The position numbers and the translations under genes are program-made. Of a stretch of 64,000 nt of DNA, positions 39,558-48,437 are shown piece by piece. Each line of letters starts with the position of its first letter. The first letter of the stretch is position 1. The DNA comes from Ampullimonas aquatilis (GTDB lineage: Bacteria; Pseudomonadota; Gammaproteobacteria; Burkholderiales; Burkholderiaceae_D), in assembly GCF_049675895.1 (NCBI RefSeq), contig NZ_CP183834.1, forward strand, positions 3,534,001-3,598,000, written 5' to 3'. The notes beneath the pieces were generated by a model. The model worked only from the letters and a program-made list of their open reading frames with translations, was not told the origin of the DNA and ran no database searches.

Positions 39558-41862
39558 GCTCAGCCCCTATCGCGCCAGCTTCAGCATTGGGAACGGCGTC
39601 AGGCAGTACGGTCTCAAGTTCGATCCGCACTTCGTCCTTTAGCCAAACCAGTCCGTCACGGATGTATGCCGGGACATGCCACATATCCTCGTTTTCAGTG
39701 AGTAAAGCGAGCGCGAATTTCGTCTTATCGAAATTTTTCCGCGAAACCTTTTGATGGAGGCTTTTGGCAAGCGCGCTGGGATCGGTGGCTCCCCCTTTCA
39801 CAATCAGACCAAGAGGCTTCCTTGCTGCTGCTTGAGACCACTCTGGATTTTCGAGGCCAAAATCCTCCTCAAGCGTGCGCCCGCAAAGGTTTTCAGTGGA
39901 GCCGTTCCAAGTGACGGCCCGTTCGGTCTGATAGGCGACGCGAACCTTTGCGCCTTCTACAAGCTCGTGAGTTTTGTCGGCTTCCGAGGCGTTGCGCAAG
40001 TCTTCGATTGTTAGCTTGCCAGGAAGCCACTTTATAAGGGTTTGATTCGAGGTCGCAGCGCCTGGCTCATTGGGCAAACAAGCTTTACCGTATTTTTTCT
40101 TGAGTGGGGCTGCCATCGGCTCGCCGACCTGATTTTGTCCCTCATCCTGAGCCTGCATAGCGATGCCTTTCTCTTCATCGGCAGGAACCTCGAACTCCTC
40201 AACTTCCTCATCATCAACTGCATCGCCGGCCACAGGAGCCACAAGGGCGACGCTATCAATATCGGTAACGATTAGTGTCGTTAGACCGAGAAATTCTATG
40301 AGCGATTGGAAACGATGACCAAAGGCCCCTCCGACCTCCAAAATACATAGACAAGCTGATCGGAGAGTTTTCGCCACCTTCCGAATCATTATGGGTAGGA
40401 GCAATCTTTCAACATTGCCTTCAACAAGAATAGCGGCATCTGCGAAGAAGAGGTCGCAGTGCGTCAGCTTCAAATATCTTTCTAGAAAATCCCGATCATC
40501 TGGCTGGGCTTGGTAGAAGGCAGATAGATTTAGAACCTCGGTCAACTGTTCATTGCCAACTTTCTTCCGGCGGAAGTAGCGGATTGGCTTGAATCCTCGT
40601 TCGTAAAGAATGTGTGGCGAATGGGTCGTTATGACCATTTGGCTGCCAAAAATACTTCCGTCATCGCCTTCTATGTTCAGAAGCTCAAGTACATTCCGGA
40701 TGAATACCTGCTGGAGTTGGGCGTGCAGATGGGCCTCTGGTTCCTCCACGAAAATCAGGTGCAATGGAGGGCGATTGTCCATCATCTCCCATCTCGCTTG
40801 GGCGTCCAAGATCTCCACGACCATATAGATCAGATTCTTGAACCCAAGTCCGTTGTAACTATCCGGAAGAGTGGTAATTTCTTCTTCATCGCCGATCTGG
40901 TAGTGGATACGCGCGTCCTGGCTCATAACGTGGGCAGGGTCTAACGCCGACATAATTTTCAGCCGCGGGTTATTAATACCCGGGTAACCTAGTTTTGCGA
41001 GCCGATCAAGCATCGGTTTGAATACCCCATCAAGGTGAATGTTGAGCGCTTGCTCGGAGTCAAACAACGCCTTGAGAGCGGTGTGATCGTCTTGCCTTTG
41101 ATTAAGGTTGCGCTTGTAAAAGCGGCTCAAACGCTTTGATAGGTCTTCCGATCTCCCGCCGGCTTCCGGATTGGGATCAGCCAGGTGTCGTTGAGCCCCC
41201 AAACTGTCGATATGGATAAGCGATTTCAGGATCGTTCCGCCGCCTGGCTCTCCTCCTAATTCTTCTGGAACATAGTCCCCGATCTCACTGTAGTTCTCAT
41301 CAAACCGTGTGCGATCCAAGATGAAGTAGCGTAGCTCATATTCGCTCTTCAGTTCGCGCTGCAAATAGTCCGTCATGGAGCGAGGCCAAGGAACATATTG
41401 TGAACCTGCCTGCAGTTCTGCAGCCTGCTCTGAACCTTTAGCTTTGGCGTCTTGGTAATTTTGAATGAGGGTATTCGGATTTCGTGCAGTCAGGGAAACT
41501 CGTATACCGACCTTGGTTCCTTCCCATGCAGTACTCGGTAGCAAGGGAATTACCAAATATAGGTCTGGCGCGGCAACTTCGAACCAGAGATCCAGTTCTA
41601 TGCTTGGCAGTGAGATACTGTTGGGATCTGCTTCGGCCAGATTGATGCCCCCTTTCTCATCAAAGATTTTCCAGCAAGAAGAACTGAAATCATAAAGACT
41701 GAAACGATCCTTTCCACCTGTGACAAACGCATGGATAGCTTGAGTGGCCGAAGTCTTTCCGCTGTTATTTGATCCTACAAATATTGATATGTCGTCAGCT
41801 AACTCAATATGAGCGCACTTCAGGCGTCGAAAATTCCTGAGACGATATGAGTAAAGGTACAC
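39550..41862 (-). CDS. OLD-family ATP-dependent endonuclease, GajA-like
   Basis: A 770-residue protein with an SMC/ABC-type ATPase followed by a TOPRIM nuclease. Walker A is VGSNNSGKTSATQA (29-42), signature-like SYNGLGFKNL (335-344), Walker B IFVEEPEAHLHAQ (370-382), H-loop THSPHI (413-418). The TOPRIM motifs are ILVEGNVERLLLP (478-490) and IVTDID (531-536). An acidic insert follows at about 548-575. The C-terminal block ALALLTENEDMWHVPAYIRD (718-737) is typical of TOPRIM-OLD nucleases. Gabija GajA of Bacillus cereus is shorter (near 580 residues); an OLD gene beside a UvrD helicase defines the class 2 OLD arrangement. Possible role: DNA cleavage in phage defence. Confidence 0.88.
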   Translation of the reverse strand: MYLYSYRLRNFRRLKCAHIELADDISIFVGSNNSGKTSATQAIHAFVTGGKDRFSLYDFSSSCWKIFDEKGGINLAEADPNSISLPSIELDLWFEVAAPDLYLVIPLLPSTAWEGTKVGIRVSLTARNPNTLIQNYQDAKAKGSEQAAELQAGSQYVPWPRSMTDYLQRELKSEYELRYFILDRTRFDENYSEIGDYVPEELGGEPGGGTILKSLIHIDSLGAQRHLADPNPEAGGRSEDLSKRLSRFYKRNLNQRQDDHTALKALFDSEQALNIHLDGVFKPMLDRLAKLGYPGINNPRLKIMSALDPAHVMSQDARIHYQIGDEEEITTLPDSYNGLGFKNLIYMVVEILDAQARWEMMDNRPPLHLIFVEEPEAHLHAQLQQVFIRNVLELLNIEGDDGSIFGSQMVITTHSPHILYERGFKPIRYFRRKKVGNEQLTEVLNLSAFYQAQPDDRDFLERYLKLTHCDLFFADAAILVEGNVERLLLPIMIRKVAKTLRSACLCILEVGGAFGHRFQSLIEFLGLTTLIVTDIDSVALVAPVAGDAVDDEEVEEFEVPADEEKGIAMQAQDEGQNQVGEPMAAPLKKKYGKACLPNEPGAATSNQTLIKWLPGKLTIEDLRNASEADKTHELVEGAKVRVAYQTERAVTWNGSTENLCGRTLEEDFGLENPEWSQAAARKPLGLIVKGGATDPSALAKSLHQKVSRKNFDKTKFALALLTENEDMWHVPAYIRDGLVWLKDEVRIELETVLPDAVPNAEAGAIGAEHE

Positions 41863-42553
41863 TAAATCCTCCGCTGTATTTTTTGAAAAATGTATAGCAA
41901 TTAGTATTGGCTAGAAAATGATGAGACGTTTGAATCATGTCCTACACAATGACAAATTCAAGCGGAATATAGCCAATTTAATAGATTGATAATAATCGAT
42001 ATATATCGGTACGTCTTATCTATAAAGATGTCATCACTGTTTCAACTTCATCATAGATGTGGTCAATTTAATGATGCCGACCCTGCTCGTGTGAAAGCGC
42101 TCAAACCTTACGTGGTTGCCAGAAAGAAATGAAGTAAGTTTGTTTATACCCAACTCAAAAACCCAGAATATATACTGGATAGGACTATAAAGTATAAGCA
42201 TTATAATTAGCACTATAGAGGCTTAATTTGGCCTATACACCCCCAATTTATCTGGCTGGTGGATATTTGGCGATAGTTTGGGCCGCCGAAATCAGCCGTC
42301 ACCAGGGCTGCAACAAGCCGTGGCAGCAGCAAAACAGCCATCTCCTACAAACTTTTCGGCAAGTCAGCGCGGATTGACACGCCAGCGCAATAGAATAGAT
42401 GTCTTGAGTTAACACTTGGCTGCACCGCAACGGACGGAAATTGGTCAAACATGGTCGCCAAACGACCAAACCACGTCCTTAATGACGTTTGCATCACGCT
42501 TAATACATTCTTTAGCATAGCCCCTTATAATCAGCTCTTTTATTCACCGGCTT
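41863..42553. other. Long AT-rich spacer upstream of the Gabija-like operon and mlaF
   Basis: A 691-bp region between divergent gene sets. The left half (to about 42,250) is strongly AT-rich, holding the presumed promoter of the nuclease gene, with symmetrical TATATATCGG-like stretches around 42,000. Two tiny open frames, 42028-42132 (34 codons, ending ALKPYVVARKK) and 42228-42377 (49 codons, TTG start), resemble coding remnants but match no family I know. The right half contains TGGTCG-CCAAA-CGACCA (42452-42468), a possible operator, and a TATAAT box (42526-42531) before mlaF. Confidence 0.4.
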
Positions 42554-43393
42554 TTGCCTGTTATCGTGCCGACAACTGCTAATACGCCTCCTGTAACGTT
42601 GGTAACATTGACTGATGTGACCTTTGGTTATGGCCAGCGCACCATCCTCTCCGGTTTGAACATGACTTTCCCGCGGGGCAAGGTGGTGGCTATCATGGGT
42701 GGCTCGGGCTGTGGCAAGACTACGGTGTTGCGCCTGATTGGCGGACAGTGCAGGCCCCAGCAGGGTGGGGTGGTGTTTGATGGTGAGCATGTTGAAAAGG
42801 CCAATACCAAACAGCTGTATGCACTGCGCCGCAAAATGGGCATGCTGTTTCAGTTTGGTGCCCTGTTTACCGACATGACAGTGTTTGACAATGTGGCATT
42901 TCCATTGCGTGAACACAGCAACCTGCCCGACGAGATGATTCGTGATCTGGTGCTGATGAAGCTGAACGCGGTGGGTCTGCGTGGTGCGCGTGATCTGAAA
43001 CCGGCCGAAATTTCGGGTGGTATGGCGCGTCGTGTGGCGCTCGCCCGCGCCATTGCGCTGGACCCGCAACTGATCATGTATGACGAGCCCTTTGCTGGCC
43101 TTGACCCAATTTCCATGGGCATCACCGCCAAGCTGATCCGCGAGTTGAATGACGCGCTCGGCACGACCTCCATCATTGTGTCGCATGATGTCGATGAAAC
43201 CTTTTTGATTGCGGATCATATCTACTTTATTGCCAACGGCAAAATCGCCGCCCAAGGCTCGCCCGATGATTTGCGCGCCTCCACTGATCCGTTTGTGGTG
43301 CAGTTCATCAATAGCAAAGAAGACGGTCCGGTGCCATTTCATTACCCTGCCACACCATTGGCGACTGACTTTGGCGTGGGGGCACGCGCATGA
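42554..43393 (+). CDS. mlaF: Phospholipid ABC transporter ATP-binding protein MlaF
   Basis: About 279 residues; ATPase of the MlaFEDB complex that moves phospholipids between inner and outer membranes. Walker A GGSGCGKTTVLR (49-60), Q-loop LFQFGALF, signature ISGGMARRVALARA, Walker B LIMYDEPFAGLDP and the switch His in VSHDVDE. There is no ATG near the expected start: TTG 42554 and GTG 42566 are both possible and neither has a clear ribosome site. The stop overlaps mlaE (ATGA). First gene of the mlaFEDACB operon. Confidence 0.93.
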   Translation: MPVIVPTTANTPPVTLVTLTDVTFGYGQRTILSGLNMTFPRGKVVAIMGGSGCGKTTVLRLIGGQCRPQQGGVVFDGEHVEKANTKQLYALRRKMGMLFQFGALFTDMTVFDNVAFPLREHSNLPDEMIRDLVLMKLNAVGLRGARDLKPAEISGGMARRVALARAIALDPQLIMYDEPFAGLDPISMGITAKLIRELNDALGTTSIIVSHDVDETFLIADHIYFIANGKIAAQGSPDDLRASTDPFVVQFINSKEDGPVPFHYPATPLATDFGVGARA

Positions 43394-44175
43394 TCCGGTC
43401 CTTCATTACCAAAATTGGCGCGGGGGTGCGCGGCTTTGTGGAAGGCCTCGGCAATAGTGTGCGTCTGCTTGCGCAAGTGCTGCTGCAAAGTGGCATTGCT
43501 TTCAAGCGCTTTCGCCTGACTACGACGCAGATTCATTTTATTGGCAACTACTCGCTGGTGATCATTGCCGTCTCCGGTCTTTTTGTGGGGTTTGTGCTGG
43601 GACTGCAGGGTTACTACACGCTGCGCCGTTATGGGTCGGAACAGGCGCTGGGTTTATTGGTGGCGCTGTCGCTGGTGCGCGAGCTGGGCCCGGTTGTCAC
43701 TGCCTTGCTGTTTGCGGGTAGGGCTGGTACCTCATTGACGGCTGAAATTGGTCTCATGAAAGCCGGTGAACAATTAAGTGCGATGGAAATGATGGCGATC
43801 AACCCGATTGGCCGGATTCTTGCGCCGCGTCTGTGGGGTGGCGTGATTGCCATGCCGATTCTTGCCGCGATTTTCAGCATGGTTGGCATCATCGGTGGTT
43901 ATGTGGTTGGCGTGCAATTGATTGGCATTGATGAAGGCGCGTTCTGGTCACAAATGCAAAACGGTGTGGATGTGATTGATGATGTGCTCAACGGCTTCAT
44001 CAAGAGCGTGGTATTTGGTGTGGCGGTGACCTTCATCGCGCTTTACCAGGGTTACGAATCCAAGGCCACGCCCGAAGGGGTGGCGCATGCCACCACCCGT
44101 ACCGTAGTGTTTTCATCGCTGACCGTGTTGTGGCTCGACTTCCTGATGACCGCGCTGATGTTTAGCAGCAACTGA
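43390..44175 (+). CDS. mlaE: Phospholipid ABC transporter permease MlaE
   Basis: A 261-residue polytopic permease. It has an interfacial N-terminal helix then five to six transmembrane segments, with the MlaE family motifs FVLGLQGYYTLRRYGSEQAL, LVRELGPVVTALLFAGRAGT, SLTAEIGLMKAGEQLSAMEM and the final HATTRTVVFSSLTVLWLDF. Within the MlaFEDB complex it forms the dimeric membrane core. The start overlaps the mlaF stop, showing translational coupling. Confidence 0.95.
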   Translation: MIRSFITKIGAGVRGFVEGLGNSVRLLAQVLLQSGIAFKRFRLTTTQIHFIGNYSLVIIAVSGLFVGFVLGLQGYYTLRRYGSEQALGLLVALSLVRELGPVVTALLFAGRAGTSLTAEIGLMKAGEQLSAMEMMAINPIGRILAPRLWGGVIAMPILAAIFSMVGIIGGYVVGVQLIGIDEGAFWSQMQNGVDVIDDVLNGFIKSVVFGVAVTFIALYQGYESKATPEGVAHATTRTVVFSSLTVLWLDFLMTALMFSSN

Positions 44176-44203
44176 TGACAAGACAGAATAGAGAGTAAAA
44201 AAT

Positions 44204-44686
44204 ATGGATATGAAAAAAGGTGGTATTGATTTTCTGGTCGGCCTGTTTGTGGTGGCGGGCGCTGCGGCACTGTTGTTTCTGGCGCTCAAGGCGGGCAATC
44301 TGGGCGCTACTTCCACCGGTGAAACCTTTCAGATCACCGCCAAGTTTGACAATATCGGTGGCTTGAAACCACGTGCTCCCATTAAAAGTGCGGGCGTGGT
44401 CGTCGGGCGGGTGGGGGATATTGGCTTTGATGATAAAACCTATCAGGCGGTGGTCACGCTCAAGCTCGACAAGCGTTATCAGTTTCCCAAAGATACCTCG
44501 GCCAAAATTCTGACCTCCGGCTTGCTGGGTGAGCAATATATTGGTCTGGAAGCCGGTGGTGATGACAAGATTCTCGCGCAGGGTGACAAGATCACCATGA
44601 CACAATCCGCCGTTGTGCTCGAAAGCCTGATCAGCCAGTTTTTGTACAGCAAGGCTGCCGACGGCCCGGACAAGGATAAAAAGTAA
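44204..44686 (+). CDS. mlaD: MCE-domain substrate-binding protein MlaD
   Basis: A 160-residue protein with one N-terminal transmembrane helix (IDFLVGLFVVAGAAALLFLA) and a periplasmic MCE domain containing FDNIGGLKPRAPIKSAGVVVGRV, LTSGLLGEQYIGLEAGG and a hydrophobic C-terminal helix. MlaD forms a hexameric ring below MlaE with a central lipid channel. It follows mlaE by 28 bases with a purine-rich ribosome site. Confidence 0.95.
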   Translation: MDMKKGGIDFLVGLFVVAGAAALLFLALKAGNLGATSTGETFQITAKFDNIGGLKPRAPIKSAGVVVGRVGDIGFDDKTYQAVVTLKLDKRYQFPKDTSAKILTSGLLGEQYIGLEAGGDDKILAQGDKITMTQSAVVLESLISQFLYSKAADGPDKDKK

Positions 44687-44695
44687 GGAAGCGTT

Positions 44696-45403
44696 ATGAA
44701 GTTACGATCCCCCATTATTGCAGTCACTTTGCTCGTCGTGCTGAGTGGCTGCTCCACCATCAAGGCAACTGACCCGTTTGAGCCGGTCAATCGCCAGGTT
44801 TTCAAATTCAACGACACAGTGGATCAATACGCCATCAAGCCGGTTGCACAGGGCTATAAGGCCGTCGTGCCTGATCCGGTGCGCACCGCCGTGGGCAACT
44901 TCTTTTCCAATTTAAGTGATGTCTGGTCAGGCGTGAATAACCTTCTGCAAGCCAAGCCAGGCGCGGCTGCCGAGAGTTTTTTCCGTTTTGCCTTTAACTC
45001 GACGTTTGGTATTTTGGGTTTTATTGATATTGCCAGCGAAGCCGGTATCGAAAAGCACAAGGAAGACTTTGGTCAAACCCTCGGTCGTTGGGGCGTCCCT
45101 GCCGGCCCTTATCTGATTTTGCCCATTTTTGGCCCCAGCACCTTGCGTGATGCACCGAGTCTGGTGGTCGATATTTCGGCCGACCCGGTCAGCAATGTCA
45201 ATGACATTGCCTGGCGTAATAGTCTGACAGCCACACGTTTGGTGGATTTACGCGCCAGTATTCTGGATGCGGAAAAAGTCATCAACGAAGCCTCGCTCGA
45301 CAAATACAGTTTTGTTCGCAATGCCTGGTTGCAACGTCGCCAAAATCAGGTTTACGATGGCAATCCCCCGCGTCTAAAGCGCGATGACGATGGTGACGAA
45401 TAA
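44696..45403 (+). CDS. mlaA: Outer-membrane lipoprotein MlaA (VacJ)
   Basis: A 235-residue lipoprotein: signal peptide MKLRSPIIAVTLLVVLSGC with lipobox LSGC, then the MlaA family sequence DPFEPVNRQVFKFNDTVDQY, NFFSNLSDVWSGVNNLLQ, FGQTLGRWGVPAGPYLILP. In the outer membrane it forms a ring that removes phospholipid from the outer leaflet and passes it to MlaC. In E. coli mlaA is encoded away from the other mla genes; here it is inside the operon. Confidence 0.95.
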   Translation: MKLRSPIIAVTLLVVLSGCSTIKATDPFEPVNRQVFKFNDTVDQYAIKPVAQGYKAVVPDPVRTAVGNFFSNLSDVWSGVNNLLQAKPGAAAESFFRFAFNSTFGILGFIDIASEAGIEKHKEDFGQTLGRWGVPAGPYLILPIFGPSTLRDAPSLVVDISADPVSNVNDIAWRNSLTATRLVDLRASILDAEKVINEASLDKYSFVRNAWLQRRQNQVYDGNPPRLKRDDDGDE

Positions 45404-45541
45404 ATTAGCCTGAGGTGGCGCGATACCAAGTGTCAACAGCCATCAACCGCTAACCGTTAATAGGCTGGTTTGGCAACTTTGTTGAACCAATAGCGACCCG
45501 GTCATTCCAACCTGGGTCACTTTAAAAAAGGAAGACAACTT

Positions 45542-46174
45542 ATGATCAAGCAACTTTTTCAATCCGCTATCCTGGCCGGTTTTGTGGCCCTGTCGAGCAG
45601 CGCTTTTGCCATCGATACCACCAAGCCAGATATCATGATCAAAGAACTTTCCGATGATCTGATCAATACCGTCAAGGCTGACAAAGCCATTCAGGGTGGT
45701 GATCAAAAACGGGTATTTGAACTGGTCGATACCAAAGTCATGCCTTACGTCAATTTTCAACGCATGACAGCGCTGACGGTTGGTCGTTACTGGAAACAGG
45801 CCACGCCCGAACAGCAAGGCCAGTTGCAAAAAGAATTCAAGACCTTGTTGGTGCGCACCTACTCTGGCGCCGTGTCACAGATCAAAGATCAACAGGTTCA
45901 GCTCAAACCTTTCCGTGCCGAACCAACCGATACCGAAGTGGTGGTACAGACCAAAGTATTGCAAAAGGGTGATCCTATCCAGCTCGACTATCGCATGGAA
46001 AAAAATGGCGACAACTGGAAAATCTTTGACGTGAATGTGTTGGGTGTCTGGTTGGTCGAAACCTATAAAGACAGCTTCCGTCAGGAAATTGGCAAGACCG
46101 GTATTGATGGTCTGATCAAGTCTCTGGTTGAAAAAAACCAGGCTAATGAAGCCAAAACCGCTTCTGCCAAATAA
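45542..46174 (+). CDS. mlaC: Periplasmic phospholipid-binding protein MlaC
   Basis: A 210-residue exported lipid shuttle. Signal peptide MIKQLFQSAILAGFVALSSS ending near AFA; mature part with VMPYVNFQRMTALTVGRYWK, the VVQTKVLQKG and YRMEKNGDNWKIFDVNVLG motifs of the MlaC fold. It carries lipid across the periplasm between MlaA and MlaD. A clear ribosome site AAGGAAGAC precedes ATG 45542. The 138-bp gap after mlaA has only weak inverted repeats. Confidence 0.95.
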   Translation: MIKQLFQSAILAGFVALSSSAFAIDTTKPDIMIKELSDDLINTVKADKAIQGGDQKRVFELVDTKVMPYVNFQRMTALTVGRYWKQATPEQQGQLQKEFKTLLVRTYSGAVSQIKDQQVQLKPFRAEPTDTEVVVQTKVLQKGDPIQLDYRMEKNGDNWKIFDVNVLGVWLVETYKDSFRQEIGKTGIDGLIKSLVEKNQANEAKTASAK

Positions 46175-46198
46175 GCCAACTGAGAGGTTAAGTTCATC

Positions 46199-46468
46199 AT
46201 GACCACGATCACTCTGGGTAAAGACGTCACCGTCAACACGGCAGCGCAAGTCTTGCAAACGGCGCGCGCTGCCTTGTCCAAATCGGACGTCGCGCCCCAG
46301 ATTGATCTGGCCGAAACCACCCGTTTTGATTCGGCTTTATTGTCCGTATTAATGGCTTTGGAGCGCGACGCCAAGGCGCGCGGCCTGGCCATTCAATTCA
46401 GTAATGCCGAACCAGCCATCAAGGCGTTAACCCGTGTGTACGGGCTGGAGAGTGTGTTGGTCGTCTAA
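46199..46468 (+). CDS. mlaB: STAS-domain protein MlaB
   Basis: An 89-residue STAS protein, the cytoplasmic accessory subunit that binds MlaF and is needed for assembly and activity of the transporter. The sequence shows LAETTRFDSALLSVLMALERDAK, the STAS core in which the conserved D-S pair sits at the start of the first helix, and later AKARGLAIQFSNAEPAIKAL. It ends the mla operon; an AT-only hairpin follows. Confidence 0.9.
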   Translation: MTTITLGKDVTVNTAAQVLQTARAALSKSDVAPQIDLAETTRFDSALLSVLMALERDAKARGLAIQFSNAEPAIKALTRVYGLESVLVV

Positions 46469-46510
46469 GCTGGGCTGCGCCAACGCGCGCAATTTGCTTG
46501 GTTTTGCGAT

Positions 46511-46541
46511 AAATTAAATATCACCATATTTAATTTTTAAA
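46511..46541. terminator. AT-rich bidirectional hairpin between mlaB and the DUF4124 gene
   Basis: An 11-bp perfect stem AAATTAAATAT (46511-46521), loop CACC, ATATTTAATTT (46526-46536), followed by TTAA. It lies between convergent genes. The stem has no G or C, so terminator strength is doubtful, though the U tract and location fit. Confidence 0.45.
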
Positions 46542-46618
46542 TATTCTGTCGCTTGAATTGGCGTTACCTTATTTGGGTAGCGCACCCCATCAAATCAAAA
46601 TCAAATCACCTCAAACCT

Positions 46619-47410
46619 TTAGCGATAAGCTAGCAGCGGTGTGGCCAGCTTGGGCTTGGAACTGATATCCATTTTGCCGATGCTGATTTCTTCCGAAGAC
46701 TGATCGCACCATTTAATGCGTGAGTAGCGATCGGCTTCTTTGACCCGTTTGAGCATATTGTCATTGTTGGCTGAAATCGCCGCTTGCAACACAGGTCGAT
46801 CGCTGACCGGAAACGCTTTGGACAATGCCAGTTTGGCCTGTTTCACCATATCCGCATTGCGTGATTGCCAGCCTTCCGCTGCACTTGAATAGCGTTTGAA
46901 AGAGGTCGGTAGTGTTTCCAGACAAATCTTTTCAGTTTGCGTCACCAGGTTTTCAATCCCTAGCGTACCCACGACCGCACCTTCCAGTGCTGGATCAAGC
47001 GGCTTGGGCGGTGTTGCCGCGGTTGTGGTTGGCGCTGGCGCAACCGGGGCCGGTGCGAGTGCCAAGGCTTTTTTGGCTTGCCCTTTTAACAACATCGTGT
47101 TGTCGGTATTGCTCGCGGTTGAGTTGCTTGGAGCAGGCGACGTTGTTGCAGCTGCAGCTGGCGCAGGATTGCTCGCAGCGGCAGGTCGGCTCAACACATT
47201 GTATTGATTGCTGGCTGGTGGCTGGTCGGAGTACACCACCTTGCCATCGGGCCCGACCGATTTATACAAGACTTGCGCATGAGCACTGTTCAGGCTCAGG
47301 CCACCCAGGGCGAGCAGCACAATGCTGGTCAGCAAACCAGAAAAAAGCTGCGGTAATTGAGCGGCATTCTGAGTGGGATGTGCCATGCAGCAAAAGCGAT
47401 GAGCCATCAA
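46619..47410 (-). CDS. DUF4124-domain exported protein
   Basis: A 263-residue protein with an N-terminal signal/anchor (about residues 22-45, LLTSIVLLALGGLSLNSAHA), followed directly by the DUF4124 motif QVLYKSVGPDGKVVYSDQPP. A long low-complexity Ala/Pro/Thr linker (about 75-145) leads to a helical C-terminal domain with two cysteines. DUF4124 is found at the N-terminus of many periplasmic proteins of proteobacteria and has no known biochemical activity. ATG 47410 or the internal ATG eight codons later could be the start. It stands alone, convergent with mlaB. Confidence 0.8.
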   Translation of the reverse strand: MMAHRFCCMAHPTQNAAQLPQLFSGLLTSIVLLALGGLSLNSAHAQVLYKSVGPDGKVVYSDQPPASNQYNVLSRPAAASNPAPAAAATTSPAPSNSTASNTDNTMLLKGQAKKALALAPAPVAPAPTTTAATPPKPLDPALEGAVVGTLGIENLVTQTEKICLETLPTSFKRYSSAAEGWQSRNADMVKQAKLALSKAFPVSDRPVLQAAISANNDNMLKRVKEADRYSRIKWCDQSSEEISIGKMDISSKPKLATPLLAYR

Positions 47411-47667
47411 TCATTCCATGGAGAGTGAGCAATGCCCAAATTATCTCTGAGTGATTTTTCAAGCCGAGGATAAAAGCCGCATTTCTGATTGCCATCGCCC
47501 AAGACTTTGCAACAAATTATTGCGTCATCCATCGCAAACAAAGATACAGGTGTGGTGTATTTAAATTGAAATAATAAATACGCACTGTACAAGCCAATTA
47601 TGGCTTATACATAGAGGGGGTATGATGCTTTTGAGGGTTTTGAGGAGGTAACGTCAAAGGCCCAGCA

Positions 47668-48108
47668 TCACAAAATCTTCGCGCCGCTATCACGTGGAAT
47701 CGAATACGTGCCCACCGCATGCGCCACCGGCTCGTCACTGCCTTCGGAATACAGATTCACATCACCCACCGCCAGTGACTTGCCCACCTTGATCAACTTG
47801 CAAACACCTATGATGGCCTTATCTGCCGCTGGCTTGCGCAAAAAATTGATCGTCAGACTCGTTGTCACCGCCAGCGGCACTATCCCGATTGCGCCCAAAA
47901 TGGCCACATACAGCGCCACATCTGCCACCGCCATCAACACCGGGCCCGACACCGTGCCACCTGGCCGCAACTCATCCGCGCCAATCACATGGCGCAGCGT
48001 GGCTGCACCATTGCCCACCGCCACCACCTCACACTTGTTCTGGGGAAAGTCCCGCGCCAAAAACGCGATGATCTCATCTTTGCTCGCCATGCTGCCGCCT
48101 TTCATCAA
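47668..48108 (-). CDS. PaaI-family hotdog-fold thioesterase
   Basis: Up to 146 residues; ATG 48090 (MASKDEIIAFL), preceded by AAGGCGG, is as likely a start as 48108. The hotdog core has GGTVSGPVLMAVADVALYVAIL, matching the PaaI G-x-x-G-x-x-x-x-x-D pattern, and VTTSLTINFLRKPAADKAII. Such proteins hydrolyse acyl- or phenylacetyl-CoA-type thioesters; the real substrate is unknown. The 48108 start would overlap the upstream hypothetical gene by four bases (ATGA), suggesting coupled translation. Confidence 0.85.
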   Translation of the reverse strand: MMKGGSMASKDEIIAFLARDFPQNKCEVVAVGNGAATLRHVIGADELRPGGTVSGPVLMAVADVALYVAILGAIGIVPLAVTTSLTINFLRKPAADKAIIGVCKLIKVGKSLAVGDVNLYSEGSDEPVAHAVGTYSIPRDSGAKIL

Positions 48109-48428
48109 TCGTCCAGGTCAGCTTCGCCACCGGGAAAACAAACCAGCGAACTACCCAAACGCAACGCCTCATCATGATAGTCCCGAAAGCCACGGTATTG
48201 GTCAGAAGCCAACGCAGCCAATGTCAATATGTCGTAACCCGCCAGCGCCGCATCGGCAAAGCCGTATTTCTGGCACTCCTGCAAAGCCCTGGGATAGTCC
48301 GCCTTGTCATCATCCTGCGCCATCAACAACCAGCATGAATACACCTCGCCCAACTCGGGATGCGCATAATCATATTCGGCATCGCCGTTATATAGACCGG
48401 TAAATCGATAGACGATGACGAGGGGCAT
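48105..48428 (-). CDS. Hypothetical protein
   Basis: A 107-residue acidic protein (MPLVIVYRFTGLYNGDAEYD to GGEADLDD). I recognise no domain. It is cytoplasmic in appearance, rich in Ala, Tyr and Asp, with the pattern YRGFRDYHDEALRLG in the second half. It overlaps the thioesterase gene by four bases and begins only 10 bases after the remnant toxin frame ends. A real gene is likely because of the overlap and its coding-like composition, but no homologue comes to mind. Confidence 0.55.
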   Translation of the reverse strand: MPLVIVYRFTGLYNGDAEYDYAHPELGEVYSCWLLMAQDDDKADYPRALQECQKYGFADAALAGYDILTLAALASDQYRGFRDYHDEALRLGSSLVCFPGGEADLDD

Positions 48429-48437
48429 GGGGAATAT

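Noticed and set aside
42028..42132. A 34-codon open frame in the mlaF upstream spacer
   Set aside because: Coding-like, but too short, without ribosome site or recognised family; described only as part of the spacer.
42228..42377. A 49-codon open frame with TTG start in the same spacer
   Set aside because: Non-standard start without Shine-Dalgarno and no family resemblance.
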